Shown: one piece after another, positions 54,218 through 62,771 of the stretch
Numbering within the stretch: position 1 is the first letter of the stretch
Layout of the letters: every line of letters begins with the position of its first letter
Source of the DNA: an uncultured Porphyromonadaceae bacterium
GTDB taxonomy: Bacteria; Bacteroidota; Bacteroidia; Bacteroidales; Muribaculaceae
Direction: 5' to 3'
DNA: 64,000 bases
NCBI GenBank assembly: GCA_902470475.1
Contig: CABRGT010000001.1
Coordinates: 55,672-119,671 of the forward strand
Translations under genes and position numbers: made by a program
The notes under the pieces: generated by a model
Databases searched by the model: none
What the model saw: only the letters and a program-made list of their open reading frames with translations
What the model was told of the DNA's origin: nothing

Positions 54218-54271
54218 CATCAAAGCGACAGGGCATGCTTCGGCTTGGAAGCATGCCCTGTCGCTTTGATG
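54218..54271. terminator. Perfect 24-bp hairpin between the WecA-like gene and pulA
   Basis: Two exact 24-nt arms (starting CATCAAAGCGACAGGGCATG) enclose the 6-nt loop GGCTTG. It lies 24 nt after one gene and 26 nt before the end of the convergent pulA, so it can end both transcripts. There is no T-run, which is odd for a strong intrinsic terminator. Confidence 0.7.
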
Positions 54272-54296
54272 GGTCTTGAAAAATACAGATCAGTAT

Positions 54297-56300
54297 TTAC
54301 TTGCGGGCCAGGATCAGGGCCGAGGTCGGAGCCACGGTCACCTTGCCGCCGCGCGACGTGCCGAGGCCTTCGGCATTGATACGGCCGTCTTCGGCGATCA
54401 CTATCCAGTCACCCTTGGGAACATTCACCTCGCGGGGCTCTTCCGAGCCGTTGAACACAAGCTTGATCTCGCGCCACTCGTCGCCGTTGGCATTATTCTT
54501 GATCGAATAAGAGATCAGATTGGTGCCGTCGACCTTGTCGAAGACGATGTTGCGGGCGATATCCTCGGCCGTGGTCATGCGGAATGCCGGATGGTTCTTG
54601 CGCAGCTTGATCAGCTCGCGGTAGTAGCCGAACTGCTCGGCATTGTCGTGCTTGAGCTGCCAGTCGATGGCATTGACCGAATCGGGCGACTTATAGGAGT
54701 TGTGGACGCCCTTCTTGCCGCGGAACACTTCCTCGCCCGCGAACATGAACGGTGTGCCCTGCGACGTAAACACTATCGTCTGCGCAAGGCGCGCGGCGCG
54801 CATACGCTGCTCGGGTGTGGCGCCGGTCATCGACTTGCCGAGTTTGTCGGTCAGCGTCAGATCGTCGTGACACGACACGTAGTTGACGATCATCTCGGGC
54901 GACGTTGCGTAGGCGAACTTCGAATTGTTGCCCTTCGAGTAATCGACCTGCGGATGGGCCGTGGCGGCCACGATGCCGATCTTCACGGTCTCCTCGTTGC
55001 CGGGCTTGCCGGTGGCGAAGCCGCGGTCGGCTGCATTGCTGTAGTGCCCCTTGATTGCGTCGCGGATATCGTCGCTGAACACGGCCACACCTTCCATCCG
55101 CGACACATTCTCTTTCAGCGCGCGACGTTCGGCAGGCAGGGGCGAGTCGCCGGCGGTCCAGCCCTCGCCATAGACGAAGATCGACGGATTGATCTCATGA
55201 AGCTCGCGGGCCACGCGGTTCATCGTCTCTGTATCGTGAATGGCCATCAGGTCGAAGCGGAATCCGTCGACATGATATTCCTTGGCCCAGTACTTCACCG
55301 AGTTCACGATGAAGTCACCCATCTGGGCGCGGTCCGAGGCGGTCTCGTTGCCGCAGCCCGACGCGTCGGAGTACGAGCCGTCCGCGCGGTGGCGGTAATA
55401 ATAACCCGGAGCGGTGAGCGAGAAGTTCGAATCGTCGTTCTGGGCCGTGTGGTTGTACACCACGTCCATCACCACGCCTATGCCGGCGTCGTGCAGCGCC
55501 TTGATCATCTCCTTCATCTCGCGCACGCGCACCGCCGGATCGGCCGGATCGGTCGAGTACGAGCCTTCGGGCGCGTTGTAGTTCAGCGGATCGTAGCCCC
55601 AGTTGTACTGGTTGAGCTGCGGATTGGCCTCGTCCACCGAATTATAGTCGTAGCTCGGCAGTATGTGTACGTGTGTCACGCCCAGTTCTTTCAGATGGTC
55701 TATGCCGGTGGCCTCGCCGGTGGCGTTGTGAGTGCCGGGCTCGGTCAGCGCCAGGAACTTGCCCTTGTGGACTATGCCGCTCGACGGATCCATGCTGAAA
55801 TCGCGGTGATGCATCTCATAGAGCACCACGTCGGTGAAGTTCTCGACCTTCGGGCCGCGGTCGAGGTCCCATCCCTCGGGATTCGTCCCCGCGAAATCGA
55901 TGATGGCGGCGCGCTCGCCGTTGGTGCCGACGGCCTTTGCCCACACGCCGGGTGTCTCGGCCAGCCAGCTGCCCTGGTGCTTGATGCTGAATGTGTAGAA
56001 TTTGCCGTAGAGCGGCTGCGACACCGACGCACGCCACACGCCGCGGTCGCCGCGCTTCATCTCGAGCGTGTCATATGGAGCCGTGTTGCGGTCGGTGTTG
56101 TAGAGGTAGACGCGGGCAGCCTCGGCTTCGGGCGACCACAAGGCGAAGCGTGTGCCGGTCGGATCGACCGTCATCTCCAGATCGGCCCCGCCGTACGTCG
56201 GCCACGAGGCATAGCGGTCGTCCGGATTTCCCTGGGCGGCCACAACGGAAGAACCTGCAAGCAGCGTGGCCGCCAGCAGGGTGGTGATGTGTTCTTTCAT
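54297..56300 (-). CDS. pulA: Type I pullulanase (GH13_14), exported
   Basis: A signal peptide (ITTLLAATLLAGSSVVAAQG) is followed by a CBM48-like N-terminal domain (about 35-140), the type I signature QYNWGYDPLN (residues 231-240) and the GH13 catalytic set: GFRFDLMAIHD (Asp350), FVYGEGW (Glu379), VSCHDDLTL (Asp479). It hydrolyses alpha-1,6 branches of pullulan and starch-like glucans. The protein is 667 residues and lacks a T9SS tail and a lipobox, so it is probably periplasmic. It is preceded by a small T9SS-tail protein on the same strand. Confidence 0.94.
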   Translation of the reverse strand: MKEHITTLLAATLLAGSSVVAAQGNPDDRYASWPTYGGADLEMTVDPTGTRFALWSPEAEAARVYLYNTDRNTAPYDTLEMKRGDRGVWRASVSQPLYGKFYTFSIKHQGSWLAETPGVWAKAVGTNGERAAIIDFAGTNPEGWDLDRGPKVENFTDVVLYEMHHRDFSMDPSSGIVHKGKFLALTEPGTHNATGEATGIDHLKELGVTHVHILPSYDYNSVDEANPQLNQYNWGYDPLNYNAPEGSYSTDPADPAVRVREMKEMIKALHDAGIGVVMDVVYNHTAQNDDSNFSLTAPGYYYRHRADGSYSDASGCGNETASDRAQMGDFIVNSVKYWAKEYHVDGFRFDLMAIHDTETMNRVARELHEINPSIFVYGEGWTAGDSPLPAERRALKENVSRMEGVAVFSDDIRDAIKGHYSNAADRGFATGKPGNEETVKIGIVAATAHPQVDYSKGNNSKFAYATSPEMIVNYVSCHDDLTLTDKLGKSMTGATPEQRMRAARLAQTIVFTSQGTPFMFAGEEVFRGKKGVHNSYKSPDSVNAIDWQLKHDNAEQFGYYRELIKLRKNHPAFRMTTAEDIARNIVFDKVDGTNLISYSIKNNANGDEWREIKLVFNGSEEPREVNVPKGDWIVIAEDGRINAEGLGTSRGGKVTVAPTSALILARK

Positions 56301-56326
56301 GAGTTATGAGTAAGTATGGTATGAGT

Positions 56327-56638
56327 TTACTTGATGATTATTCGCTTCGACAGCCCGTCGACACGCACCACATAGCATCCCGGAGCCAGCTCTATCTGCG
56401 TGCTGCCCGGCGCGGCCGTCACATGCCTCATCAGCTGCCCCGTGATGGCATACACCATCACGTCGCAGTCGGCCTGCGAGTCATTGACGATCTCCACACC
56501 GCTCTGAAGCACACGGATATTCACCGGGGCCTGCCGCACGTCATGCACGCCGTCAGGACCCGGAAGGGCCCGGCCGGTGGCTGCGCAGCACAATGCTGCC
56601 GCGGCTGCAAGTACGAGTATTCTGATTGTCTTGGTCAT
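56327..56638 (-). CDS. Minimal T9SS-tail-like secreted protein
   Basis: A signal peptide (IRILVLAAAAALCCAATGRA) is followed by only about 75 residues. The last 65 resemble a type A T9SS C-terminal domain: VEIVNDSQADCDVMVYAITG, QLMRHVTAAPGSTQIELAPG and CYVVRVDGLSKRIIIK with its terminal Ile/Lys strand. So this is a sorting tail without a cargo domain. It ends 26 nt before pulA and may be co-transcribed with it. It could be a degraded gene, a carrier partner, or a small surface protein. Confidence 0.75.
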   Translation of the reverse strand: MTKTIRILVLAAAAALCCAATGRALPGPDGVHDVRQAPVNIRVLQSGVEIVNDSQADCDVMVYAITGQLMRHVTAAPGSTQIELAPGCYVVRVDGLSKRIIIK

Positions 56639-56748
56639 GCGTTTATATGTCGGTAAGCAAAGTTACGGATAAATCCGCTATTTTCCAAACCATACCTACA
56701 GAATTAACGAATTTTCGCATTTTACATAGGTGCGGGTGCATTCGCCGG

Positions 56749-58362
56749 TCAGCACTTCTCCTTGCAGTGGCCGGCGATCGCTCGCGTCTCGGCCGCGTCG
56801 ACCTCCTCCTCCGTTGGCTCATATCCAGGCGCCCACTTCGATACCTGCGACGGACGGCGACCCTCGATCTGCCAGTCGAAAGGATAGAAATGCGCTCCCG
56901 GATTACGCCACGACGGACGCCGCAGCGAATAGATCGCCAGCGGAAGCGCCACTATCACGGCCACACCGATCAGAATAATGCCCACATACACCACCGGCGA
57001 GCCTGTAGTGATCTGTGCCGGCGGCAGATAGCTCAGCACCAGCGCCAGCATGGCCCCAAGGATACCCACAGCGCATACGATTACCTCTCCCGCGCGGCCG
57101 CCGGGCACCCTGAAACCGCGGCGCTTCCCGGGCTGCGTGCGGCGCAGCCGGATGAAAGCGCCGTAGATCATCACCACCATGATCAGATAGATGATCGTGG
57201 CCATCTGCGACATGATCTGATACGCGCTCTCCACCGTCGGCAGCACTATCAGTATCAGACTTATGAGCGTCACGAACGCACCCTGGATCAGCAGGATGGG
57301 CACACAGGCCCCGGCCTTGTTGGTCCGCTGCATCGAACGCGGCAGATACCCCGACTGGGCCACGGCCATCAGGCCGGTCGACGGTCCCGTGACCAGCGCG
57401 CTCACCTGGCCCATCACGCCGAACATGATGAACAGCGCCATCACATTGCCCAGCCAGCCGATGCCGAACGAACTGAACAGAGCCTTGTATGCCACCAGCA
57501 GCGACTGCAGCAGGTCGATGTCGCCCGTCGGTATCACCAGGCCGATCACAAGCGTTCCCAGGGCATACACCGCCACTATCACCAGAATCGACAGGAACAC
57601 TGCCCGCGGAAAGTCGCGCGCCGGATTCTTCATGTCGTTGATATGCACCGCCTGGATCTCCATGCCGGCATAGAACAGAAAGATCGACGCCGCCAGCACT
57701 ATCGTGCTCACATTGGAAAAGTCGGGAAAGAACGACACGTCCGTCAGCGCCACAGGCTTGCCGAGGCAGAAATACAGTATTCCGAGCACGATCAGCACCG
57801 CTCCCGGAATGATCGTGCCCACCATGCCGCCGTAGGTTGTCAGCACATTGGCCCCGCGCTGCCCCCTGAAGGCTATGGCCGTCGCCCCCCAGTACACGAT
57901 CATGGCTATGACAAGCGTGTAGGTCTTGTCCGAAGCCAGCGCCGCGTCAAAGCTCTCGGGCCAGAATATGTAGGCCAGCGACGCCGCCGCAAACATCAGC
58001 ACCGTCGGGAACCATATCACTATCGTCTGCCACTCGAGGAACATGGACAGCCAGCCCCACCGCGGCCCGAACGCCTCGGCCACCCAGCGGTAGAGGCCGC
58101 CGGCCTTGGTATATGTCGATGCCAGCTCGGCGCACACCAGCGAGAACGGCAGCAGAAACACCACCGCCGCGAACAGATAGTAGAATATCGACTGCACGCC
58201 GTATTTGGCCTCCGACGGAAGGCCGCGCATGCTCAGTATCGATGTGATGATCATGATGGCCATCGCAGCCATCGTGATGGTGCCGTGAGCCGTCGAGACA
58301 TGGCGCACGCGTCCGGACAGTGTAGTCCGGGGCGCGGAAGGCCGGGAATCATGCGTATTCAT
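56749..58362 (-). CDS. APC-superfamily amino-acid transporter (GadC-like)
   Basis: The start MNTHDSRPSAPRTTLSGRVR was chosen over one at 58455 because the upstream part is low-quality and the family begins near here. The 537 residues hold about 12 transmembrane helices, with SILSMRGLPSEAKYGVQSIF, SLVCAELASTYTKAGGLYRW and ILFLFYAGMEIQAV-like LAASIFLFYAGMEIQAVHI. This fits the glutamate:GABA antiporter/GadC branch of APC transporters. No glutamate decarboxylase is nearby, so the substrate is uncertain. It is divergent from the porin gene, with about 220 nt between them. Confidence 0.88.
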   Translation of the reverse strand: MNTHDSRPSAPRTTLSGRVRHVSTAHGTITMAAMAIMIITSILSMRGLPSEAKYGVQSIFYYLFAAVVFLLPFSLVCAELASTYTKAGGLYRWVAEAFGPRWGWLSMFLEWQTIVIWFPTVLMFAAASLAYIFWPESFDAALASDKTYTLVIAMIVYWGATAIAFRGQRGANVLTTYGGMVGTIIPGAVLIVLGILYFCLGKPVALTDVSFFPDFSNVSTIVLAASIFLFYAGMEIQAVHINDMKNPARDFPRAVFLSILVIVAVYALGTLVIGLVIPTGDIDLLQSLLVAYKALFSSFGIGWLGNVMALFIMFGVMGQVSALVTGPSTGLMAVAQSGYLPRSMQRTNKAGACVPILLIQGAFVTLISLILIVLPTVESAYQIMSQMATIIYLIMVVMIYGAFIRLRRTQPGKRRGFRVPGGRAGEVIVCAVGILGAMLALVLSYLPPAQITTGSPVVYVGIILIGVAVIVALPLAIYSLRRPSWRNPGAHFYPFDWQIEGRRPSQVSKWAPGYEPTEEEVDAAETRAIAGHCKEKC

Positions 58363-58520
58363 AGTATATGATAGTTTTGACTGAATAATAACGCGCCATA
58401 TATAATAAATGTTTATTCGCGCCCTGCCGGTGGCGACACCCGCGGCCATGAACACATCCCGATGGTTAAAATACTTGAAAATGTGTATATCCTCCGGCGC
58501 TATTTACCAAAAACAGAGTA

Positions 58521-58551
58521 TTGTAGCCGCCCGGTTTCCGGCCTAACTTTG
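58521..58551 (+). promoter_or_regulatory. Promoter of the porin-imelysin locus
   Basis: TTG at 58521-58523 and TAACTTTG at 58544-58551, 20 nt apart. The ATG of the porin gene lies 31 nt after the -7 box. No Fur-like dyad stands out by eye. Confidence 0.75.
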
Positions 58552-58581
58552 CACCGCGGAAACATAAAACAAATTCATCAT

Positions 58582-59823
58582 ATGCCTAAAAGATCAATCG
58601 CATTATTGCTTGGCGCGGCCGCACTGGCCGCCGCGCCGGCTTCGGCACAGCTGTCCGTGGGCGGCTATGGCGAGGCCACTTACAGCTACAATTTCTTCTC
58701 CGACGCCTGGAACCGCTACAAGACGCCGGCCAACTTCCGCGGCGCCAGCCACGGCCGCGTCGACCTGCCTCACGTGGTCATATACCTCGGCTACGACTTC
58801 GGCAAGGGATGGAGCATGGGTTCCGAAATCGAATTCGAGCACGGCGGCGTGGAGGCTGCCGTGGAGATGGAGGACGACGAGGGCGGCGAATACAAAAGCG
58901 AGATCGAACGCGGCGGCGAAGTCGCCCTGGAGCAGTTCTGGCTCCAGAAATCGTTCTGTCCCCAGTTCAACATCCGCGCCGGACATCTTGTGGTGCCGGT
59001 CGGCTCGACCAACAACGCCCACGAGCCCGACAACTTCTTCGGCGTGTTCCGCCCCGCCGGCGACACGCAGATAATTCCCTGCACCTGGCACCAGACCGGT
59101 ATCAGCTTCTGGGGGCAGGCCGGCGTCTGGAAATACCAGGCCATGCTCCTCCCCGGACTCGACAGCGACCTCTTCGGCCGCGACAAATGGGTCGGCTCGG
59201 CCTCGGGCAGCCCGTATGAATTCAAGATCGCCAACTCCGTGGCCGGCGTCGGACGCGTCGACTTCACCGGTATCCGCGGCCTGCGTCTTGGCCTGAGCGG
59301 ATATGTGGGCAATACGTTCAGCAACACTCTCGCCCACCCCAACGACAACTGGAGCGACGTCCGCGGCACACTTGCCATCGGCGCCTTCGACTTCACCTAC
59401 CGCGGCTACAATATCGTGGCCCGGGGCGGCGTAATCTACGGCCACCTCACCGACGCCGACCGCATCACCGCATTCAACAAGAAGATGCGCAACGACTCTC
59501 CCTCGCCCAAGACCAATGTGGCCTCCGACGCCATATCCGCGGGCGTCGAGATCGGCTACAACATCTTCGCTCCGCTGAAAGTCCGTGATCAGCAGCTCTA
59601 CCTCTGGGGCCGCTGCGACTACTACGATTCGATGCTCCGCACCGCCGGCGATGTCCTGCGCTACGACTGGACCGGCCGCACGCGCCTCGCCGCCGGTGTC
59701 GACTACTTCCCCATAAGGCAGATCGTCGTCAAGGCCGAATACAGCATCGGACTTCTCCGCCGCCCCTACAACAACGAACCGGCCATCGCCGTCGGCATAG
59801 CCTACGCAGGCTTCTTCAGATGA
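58582..59823 (+). CDS. Outer-membrane porin-like beta-barrel
   Basis: The start MPKRSIALLLGAAALAAAPA gives a signal peptide. An earlier ATG at 58462 would lie upstream of the promoter box. The mature about 390 residues are rich in alternating aromatic strands, with LSVGGYGEATYSYNFFSDAW, HVVIYLGYDFGKGWSMGSEI, FNIRAGHLVVPVGSTNNAHE and the C-terminal end VGIAYAGFF with a terminal Phe/Arg. It resembles phosphate-selective-type porins of Bacteroidota. It starts the imelysin locus with its own promoter. Its substrate is not known, and metal or anion passage is inferred from context. Confidence 0.85.
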   Translation: MPKRSIALLLGAAALAAAPASAQLSVGGYGEATYSYNFFSDAWNRYKTPANFRGASHGRVDLPHVVIYLGYDFGKGWSMGSEIEFEHGGVEAAVEMEDDEGGEYKSEIERGGEVALEQFWLQKSFCPQFNIRAGHLVVPVGSTNNAHEPDNFFGVFRPAGDTQIIPCTWHQTGISFWGQAGVWKYQAMLLPGLDSDLFGRDKWVGSASGSPYEFKIANSVAGVGRVDFTGIRGLRLGLSGYVGNTFSNTLAHPNDNWSDVRGTLAIGAFDFTYRGYNIVARGGVIYGHLTDADRITAFNKKMRNDSPSPKTNVASDAISAGVEIGYNIFAPLKVRDQQLYLWGRCDYYDSMLRTAGDVLRYDWTGRTRLAAGVDYFPIRQIVVKAEYSIGLLRRPYNNEPAIAVGIAYAGFFR

Positions 59824-59868
59824 CCGCCCCATGACACATAACTGTTATTTATAAAATATTCTGACAAC

Positions 59869-61095
59869 ATGCTTAAGACAATCAAGACACTATCGCTGAT
59901 GCTCGGCGCTGCCGTGCTCGCAAGCTCCTGTTCCGACGACAACGACGGCGTTCAGTCCCCCGTCGACGCCGACGAGGCAGCCCTCCGGGCTGTCGTCACC
60001 GACTATGTGAACAACACCGTCGTACCCACCTACCGCGGCCTGGCCGACGCTTCCGTGCGGCTCGCCGACATCTGCGACGCCATGTGCGACGGCGGACTCG
60101 ACGGCCTCACCGACGACCGGATCGCCGAAGCTGGCCGCGCCTGGATCGAGGCGCGCCGCTACTGGGAACTCAGCGAGGCGTGGCTCTACGGAGCCGCGGC
60201 CGACTATAATATCGACCCGCACATCGACACCTGGCCGCTCGACCGCACGGCCATGGAAGCCATGCTCGGCAATCCCGCGCAGATGAGCCAGATGCACGAC
60301 CGAGAGAGCGCCGGCGAATACGTAGGATCGTCGCTCGGACAGGGTCTGCTCGGCTTCCACGCCATCGAATACCTGCTGTTCGAACCTAAGTCCGCCTCTA
60401 CGCCGACGACTTCGCCGCGTCCGGCATCGCGTTTCACACAGAACGAGCTCTACTATCTCGCCGCCGTCGCCGACGACCTCCGCAACTGCTGCCTCCGTCT
60501 CGAGGCATCGTGGGCCGACGAAGGATCTGTCGCTCAGGCCAAGCTCGACATCCTCGACGAGGCCGAGCTCAGCTACGACAAAAACTACGGCTGGTACATG
60601 AAGCATGCCGGTCAGGCCGGATCCACCTACGTCAACTACGCCGACGCCATCCAGGAACTCATCGTCGGAGCACAGGACATCGCCGACGAGGTAGGCAACC
60701 AGAAGATCGGCAATCCCGTCGGCTCGGGACTCGCCGCCGATCCCGACTACATCGAATCGCCCTACGCGCTCAACTCCGTCACCGACTTCATCGACAACCT
60801 GCGCTCCGTCCGCCACGCCTACGCCGGATTCCGCGCCGTCAGCGGCGAGACCGAAGCCTACATCCGGCCCTCGTCGCACACCCTCAGCGCATTCGTCGCC
60901 GCCAAGGACGCCGATCTCGACAGCCGCGTGCTCGCTGCCATCGACCGTGCCATCGAAGCCATCGGCCGTATGCGCGAGCCTTTCGCATCGACATCACAGG
61001 ACGCTTCGATGCACGACATCAATTTCGCGGCCGTTGACGCCTGCAACGACCTGGTCGACGTGCTCGACGAAGTTATCGACCTGATCAGCAAGTGA
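59869..61095 (+). CDS. Imelysin-family surface lipoprotein
   Basis: A lipoprotein signal (SLMLGAAVLASSCSDDNDG) has Cys followed by Ser-Asp-Asp-Asn-Asp, a strong match to the export signal for surface lipoproteins in Bacteroides. The four-helix imelysin fold has the GxHxxE motif at LLGFHAIEYLLFE (His164, Glu167). Imelysin-like proteins bind iron or other metals, and related genes take part in iron uptake (the EfeO type). The helix AILAIDRAIEAIGRM-like region closes the domain. It lies between the porin and the di-heme oxidoreductase. Confidence 0.93.
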   Translation: MLKTIKTLSLMLGAAVLASSCSDDNDGVQSPVDADEAALRAVVTDYVNNTVVPTYRGLADASVRLADICDAMCDGGLDGLTDDRIAEAGRAWIEARRYWELSEAWLYGAAADYNIDPHIDTWPLDRTAMEAMLGNPAQMSQMHDRESAGEYVGSSLGQGLLGFHAIEYLLFEPKSASTPTTSPRPASRFTQNELYYLAAVADDLRNCCLRLEASWADEGSVAQAKLDILDEAELSYDKNYGWYMKHAGQAGSTYVNYADAIQELIVGAQDIADEVGNQKIGNPVGSGLAADPDYIESPYALNSVTDFIDNLRSVRHAYAGFRAVSGETEAYIRPSSHTLSAFVAAKDADLDSRVLAAIDRAIEAIGRMREPFASTSQDASMHDINFAAVDACNDLVDVLDEVIDLISK

Positions 61096-61099
61096 CGCC

Positions 61100-62770
61100 A
61101 TGAAATTCTATCCTTTGATTCTTGCAGCCGCCGTAGGCTCGTCGTTGGCCTCGTGCAGCGACGACAACACCGCAGGCGGCAGCGCAAAACCCGATCCCGA
61201 CGTCAGCGGACGTCCCGAATGGTACTGGTCGGGCGGACAGCTGGGAACCTCGTTCATCACTACCTCGGCCGCATTCGAGCAGCCGACCCGCAGCGTCAGC
61301 GACGGCGGTTTTCTGGCCTCGTTCAAGCGCGGCGAACAGCTTTTTGAGAAAAATTACGTATCCAACAATTCAGGCGTACGCAGCGGCCTCGGTCCGATTT
61401 ACACGCGTTCGTCGTGCATGCACTGCCATCCAGGCTACGGCCACGGCAAGTCGCAGCCCGACGGTCCTTTCCGCACCGTCGAGGCCGGCAACGGCTACCT
61501 GCTCGTAGTCTACAATCCCGCCACGCAGGGCTACGTCAACTGGCTCGCAGGCATGCCCCAGGGCCATGCCGTGGATCCGTTCAAGGCTCCGCTCGACGAA
61601 AGCAAGGTCATCATCTCCTGGCACGAGTACACCGACTCCTGGAACAATACCTTCCCCGACGGCGAGACATACTCGCTCCGATACCCTGAAGTGAGTATGT
61701 CGCCCGACGCCGTCTACGCCTACCGGCGCGGCGTACTCACCCGCGAGCAGATGGGCGACTACGAGGTGAAGCTCGAGAACACCATCGGCATATACGGCAC
61801 CGGTCTGCTCGACGCCATCTCCGACGAGGACCTCCTGGCCCAGTATCGCCGCGAGGAGACCGACGGCTACATGCCCAACGGACTCAATCCCGCCATCTTC
61901 GCCGGTGGCAGCTGGGTCGGACAGTACACATCGAAGGAAGCTTCGACCGACGGCCTCAAGTATCCCTTCCGCTACACCTACGCTCTGAGCCGCGGTCCGC
62001 TCCAGGACGCCGCCGGAGCCAACGCCTACTGGAACATAACCAACGTCACGCGAAGCGACCGCCGCTACCACTACAAGGATGCCGGAGGGTACTACGCCCG
62101 TGCCGCAGCCGCCGATCCCGAGGTCCGGGCCGCTTTCCCGGCCTACATCGAGGCCGTCGACCCCGGCCATGAGCATCCCGAATGGTTCACCGACGATGTC
62201 GGGGCCAATATCCTCGCCTACATCAACTCCACGACACTGCCCGCCGAAGCCACCGATCAGAACTATATCGACCTGATGGTGTGGCACCGCGGCCTCGCCG
62301 TCCCCGCTGTCCGCGATATCGATAATCCCGAAGTGGCACGCGGCAAGGAGATCTTCGGGCAGATCGGCTGCGCCTACTGCCACCGCCCGTCGTGGACCAC
62401 CGGCTCCGACGAGATACGCGACCCGGCCCGGTTCTTCACTGATGCCGATCCCGCCCGCATGCTGCCCCGATACCCCCACCAGACCATCTGGCCCTATACC
62501 GACATGGTCCAGCACAAGCTGCATATGGTCAACGACATCCGCAACGGCTGGTGCCGCACCACCCCGCTCTGGGGCCGCGGGCTGCATCAGCGCGTCACCG
62601 GCTCGCCCTACGCCGACCGCCTGCACGACGCCCGCGCTCGCACCACTCTCGAGGCCGTCATGTGGCACGGCACTTCCGCGCAGAGCGACGCGCGCCGCTC
62701 GGTCGAGCAGTTCCGTCAGCTATCGAAGGCCGACCGCGACGCCGTCATAACCTTCCTCGACGCTATCTGA
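61100..62770 (+). CDS. Di-heme oxidoreductase-like lipoprotein (DUF1111/thiol oxidoreductase family)
   Basis: A lipoprotein signal (LILAAAVGSSLASCSDDNTA) again gives Cys-Ser-Asp-Asp-Asn, likely surface-exposed. Two heme c motifs are visible: SCMHCH (Cys106, Cys109, His110) and GCAYCH (Cys424, Cys427, His428). The family is often found next to imelysin genes and may use redox chemistry for metal reduction or release. The 556 residues are the expected size. It lies 4 nt after the imelysin gene. The ResB/CcsA-like gene that follows could supply the cytochrome c attachment machinery. Confidence 0.94.
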   Translation: MKFYPLILAAAVGSSLASCSDDNTAGGSAKPDPDVSGRPEWYWSGGQLGTSFITTSAAFEQPTRSVSDGGFLASFKRGEQLFEKNYVSNNSGVRSGLGPIYTRSSCMHCHPGYGHGKSQPDGPFRTVEAGNGYLLVVYNPATQGYVNWLAGMPQGHAVDPFKAPLDESKVIISWHEYTDSWNNTFPDGETYSLRYPEVSMSPDAVYAYRRGVLTREQMGDYEVKLENTIGIYGTGLLDAISDEDLLAQYRREETDGYMPNGLNPAIFAGGSWVGQYTSKEASTDGLKYPFRYTYALSRGPLQDAAGANAYWNITNVTRSDRRYHYKDAGGYYARAAAADPEVRAAFPAYIEAVDPGHEHPEWFTDDVGANILAYINSTTLPAEATDQNYIDLMVWHRGLAVPAVRDIDNPEVARGKEIFGQIGCAYCHRPSWTTGSDEIRDPARFFTDADPARMLPRYPHQTIWPYTDMVQHKLHMVNDIRNGWCRTTPLWGRGLHQRVTGSPYADRLHDARARTTLEAVMWHGTSAQSDARRSVEQFRQLSKADRDAVITFLDAI

Positions 62771-62771
62771 T

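Noticed and set aside
54276..56309. Long plus-strand open frame of 677 residues
   Set aside because: It is the mirror of pullulanase. It is His/Arg/Val-rich without any recognisable motif.
56626..58371. Plus-strand open frame of 581 residues
   Set aside because: It is antisense to the 12-helix transporter. It is extremely His/Arg/Gln-rich, as mirror frames of hydrophobic proteins are.
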